From Bacteroidota bacterium (GTDB lineage Bacteria; Bacteroidota; Bacteroidia; Bacteroidales; Paludibacteraceae): DNA of 64,000 nucleotides. Position 1 is the first letter of the stretch; every line of letters starts with the position of its first letter. Both the position numbers and the translations under genes were made by a program. Positions 61,641 through 64,000 of this stretch are shown here, piece after piece. The stretch is taken from the NCBI GenBank assembly GCA_023459355.1, contig JAEWUM010000056.1, forward strand, positions 57,817-121,816, written 5' to 3'. Below the pieces are notes generated by a model. The model saw nothing but the letters and a program-made list of their open reading frames with translations, had not been told where the DNA came from and made no database searches.

Positions 61641-63905
61641 ATGAAAAGATATTCCTTTGCGCTACTCCTGCTCCTTGTAAGTCTTGCTGCTATTGCCCAA
61701 CGTACCGTTCAATCCACTGTATTTGATGCCAATAACGGGATGCCGCTTGAGATGGTTACCGTACGTCTGTTGAAAGCCGCCGATTCAACCTTAGTTCAGG
61801 GGGCTCAGACGAATAGCAACGGCTGGTTTAGTCTGCAACGGGTTAATCCGGGAAAATATGTGCTGATCGTGAGTTCTGTTGGGTACAATGATTACCGTGA
61901 AAATATCACGATAGAGCGTAAAGATATCATCCTGAAAAATATTCAGTTGGAAGAAAATGTGCAGGCGCTGAAGGAATTGGAGGTAAAAGGTACGGCAGCT
62001 CAGTTAGTTGTAAAGGGAGATACATTGGAATATAATGCTACCGCTTTTAAAGTGCAGGAAAATGCCGTAGTAGAGGAGTTGCTAAAGAAATTACCGGGGG
62101 TTGAAGTGACCAATGAAGGTAAAATTACAGTGAATGGTCAGGAAATTAACAAAATAAGGGTTGATGGTAAGAAGTTTTTTGATGGAGACATTGAAATGGC
62201 AACTAAAAATCTGCCGGCTGAGATGATAGATAAAATTCAGGTATTGGAACAGAAGTCGGAAATGGCTCAGTTGACTGGTTTTGAAGATGATGAAACAGAA
62301 CGAATTATAAATTTTACAACCAAGACAAACCGTCGGAAAGGAGTATTTGGGAATGTAGTTGGTGGTGCCGGATTAGATACTGAAAACGACATCCGTTATG
62401 ATGGTAATGCCAATATTAATTTTATGGACGGCGATTCTCAAACTTCGCTGGTTGCCGGAGCAAATAATGTGAATACGGCCCGTAGTAGAAGAGGTAGAGG
62501 TAGTTGGGGTGCTAATAATGGAATAACCGAGACTCAGAATATTGGTTTGAATAATAATACCATCGTGAACCCCAAATTTAAATTCGGAGGTGACGGCTCT
62601 TTCAACCATTCGAATAATTTCAGTGAAACCAATAGCACGAAAGAAAGTTATCTCAGAGGATCGGTATTTAATGATTCGACCTACAATACTGCTATAAATG
62701 ATAATTATGAGGCAAATATCAGACTGGAAGGTGAATGGAAACCGGATAGCCTGACTACGATTGTCCTTCAGCCGAATATGAACTATAATACCGGAACATC
62801 ACAGAGTTACCGAGATTATATTTACCTGCAGGATCAGGATACAACCAGTTATGGTGATGCGAGAAATTCCGGTTCGAGTCAGTCTGTGTCGGGTGGACTT
62901 CGTCTGATCGTAAACCGCAAATTTTCGTCGAAACCGGGTCGCTCGCTCACTGCCAATGTGAGTTCGGGATTTTCACAGAGTGAGAGCAGGTATTTTAATT
63001 TTTCTAATAAGAAATCGGATACGACAACGCTAATCAACCAATATACCCATAATACGTCCGGCAGATTTACTGTCGATGCCCGTATCTCTTTTGTAGAACC
63101 GCTCTGGAATAATAAAAATGTGCTGGAAACAGTGTTGGCGTTCAGTTCGACAAGTCAGAACAGTATAAAGGATCAGTATGCATCCGATAACCTGGATGTC
63201 TTTGACAACCGAAATCCGGATGACTATGACTTGTTTGTGGAAGATTATAGTAATAATTTCGAAAATAGCTTTTACCGGGAAACGATGGAACTCAATTACC
63301 GTTATACCGAAAAGAATTATAATTTGATGCTGGGTATGAAAGCAGAACCCTCGCAAACATATAGCCGTACCTATTATAAAAGTGGTGATATCCGTAAGGT
63401 GGATAATGAGGTGATCAATTTTGCCCCTAACGGGCGCTTCCAGTATAATTTCGGGAAAAAGGAATTTCTACGGATCGATTACCGGGGAAACACCCGGCAA
63501 CCTTCTGTCAATCAGATGCAGCCGGTTAAGAATAATGAAGATCTGATGCGGGAAACAGTCGGTAATCCAGCATTAAATCCAGCATTCTCAAATTATCTGA
63601 GACTGATGTACAGCAATTTCAACGATCAATCTTTTTCTTCATTTAGTACCTGGTTCTCTGGTAATATTATCAAGGACGAACTGGTAACGAACCGTATTTA
63701 CGATAGCTCGGGAAAACAATATACGCAAACTGTAAATTCTGACGAATTACCGGTTTCACTAAACGGTAACATCATGTTTAATACACCCATCATTCAAAAA
63801 CGTCTGCATTTCAATACCAGTACGAATATTGGATATAATACCAGCTATGGTTATACCCGGAAGAATATAAATGAAAATGATTATCCGTTGTATTACCTAA
63901 ATTGA
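61641..63905 (+). pseudogene. TonB-dependent-receptor-like barrel, probably truncated by an IS
   Basis: 754 residues. Signal peptide to about AIAQ (19), a carboxypeptidase-regulatory-like domain (about 22-105, VFDANNGMPLEMVTVRLLKA), a plug (LKKLPGVEVTNEGKITVNGQ) and a barrel of the outer-membrane beta-barrel family (KFFDG...). Family members normally run to some 900 residues and end with an aromatic strand; this one ends YPLYYLN. The minus-strand transposase stop (63893-63895) lies within its last codons, so the C-terminal part of the ORF is most simply insertion-sequence DNA read through in frame. The exact junction, likely in the last 60-100 bp, cannot be fixed. Confidence 0.75.
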
Positions 63906-64000
63906 TTTTTATATGTAACCGAGGCTATCATAAGCCTGTCGAATAAATTTTCTCCAAAATATCTTCTATTGAATTTGTAACAGAATTCATTCAGGTAGTT
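63893..64000 (-). mobile_element. C-terminal end of an IS1595-like transposase
   Basis: The last 35 codons of a minus-strand ORF that continues beyond the window. Residues NYLNEFCYKFNRR...LFDRLMIAS followed by VTYKNQFR and a TAA stop (63895-63893) match the conserved C-terminus of the IS1595/ISXO2 transposases (YLxEFxxRFNRR, LFxRLL). No inverted repeat could be identified with confidence. Confidence 0.75.

Overview
The window looks like a chromosomal segment of a Bacteroidota bacterium, most likely a Bacteroidales-type anaerobe. The evidence is lineage-specific content: T9SS C-terminal sorting domains on several secreted proteins, porT, gldB/gldD/gldE, bacteroidal promoter boxes (TTG about 19-21 nt before TAnnTTTG), no obvious Shine-Dalgarno sequences, a DUF6089-uppS-bamA-ompH-ompH cluster, pyrG-yidC, and a TlpA-like lipoprotein. 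No rRNA, tRNA, CRISPR array or phage was found.

Region 1 (1-28093) is a large gene island that reads as a peptidoglycan (murein) scavenging locus. It encodes an AmpG-like permease, two GH171/NamZ-type exo-muramidases, two BadF-type amino-sugar kinases, a DUF5009 membrane acyltransferase-like protein, a T9SS-exported N-acetylmuramoyl-L-alanine amidase, a GHL10 (DigH-like) glycosidase with a T9SS tail, a SpoIID-type lytic transglycosylase, an AmiE-like serine hydrolase, a GH20 hexosaminidase lipoprotein, MurQ etherase, an SGNH esterase and a sodium-solute symporter. Read together, exported enzymes would strip peptides and cut denuded glycan, exo-enzymes would release MurNAc and GlcNAc, transporters would import them, and kinases plus MurQ would feed amino-sugar metabolism. 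No SusC/SusD pair accompanies it. Two further T9SS cargo proteins of unknown substrate (12212-13978, 15831-18920) lie inside.

Region 2 (28094-44056) is mostly housekeeping: queG, a Cys-less thioredoxin-like lipoprotein, lon, ssb, ridA, valS, an inositol-phosphatase-family protein, an MFS exporter, then the compact minus-strand set gldE-gldD-PPTase-GGGP synthase, a DUF2007-Usp fusion and an HU-like protein. Region 3 (44057-44714) is non-coding and holds two foldback elements. Region 4 (44715-61448) holds a small 2[4Fe-4S] ferredoxin too short for usual ORF cut-offs, porT, a cell-surface lipoprotein, an EEP-family hydrolase, a LutA-like protein, gldB, yidC, pyrG, the Skp/BamA/UppS envelope cluster, ybeY and a fused SpmAB protein.

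Region 5 (61641-64000) is a TonB-dependent-receptor-like barrel gene that stops early where the C-terminus of an IS1595-like transposase begins on the opposite strand, suggesting IS disruption.

A separate theme is non-coding repeats: 7-bp-period arrays (consensus near TARYGRA) that begin at or just after stop codons at many loci, a dispersed ACCTGTCAGGT hairpin, a GTAGAGAC palindrome, and a shared 45-bp sequence.
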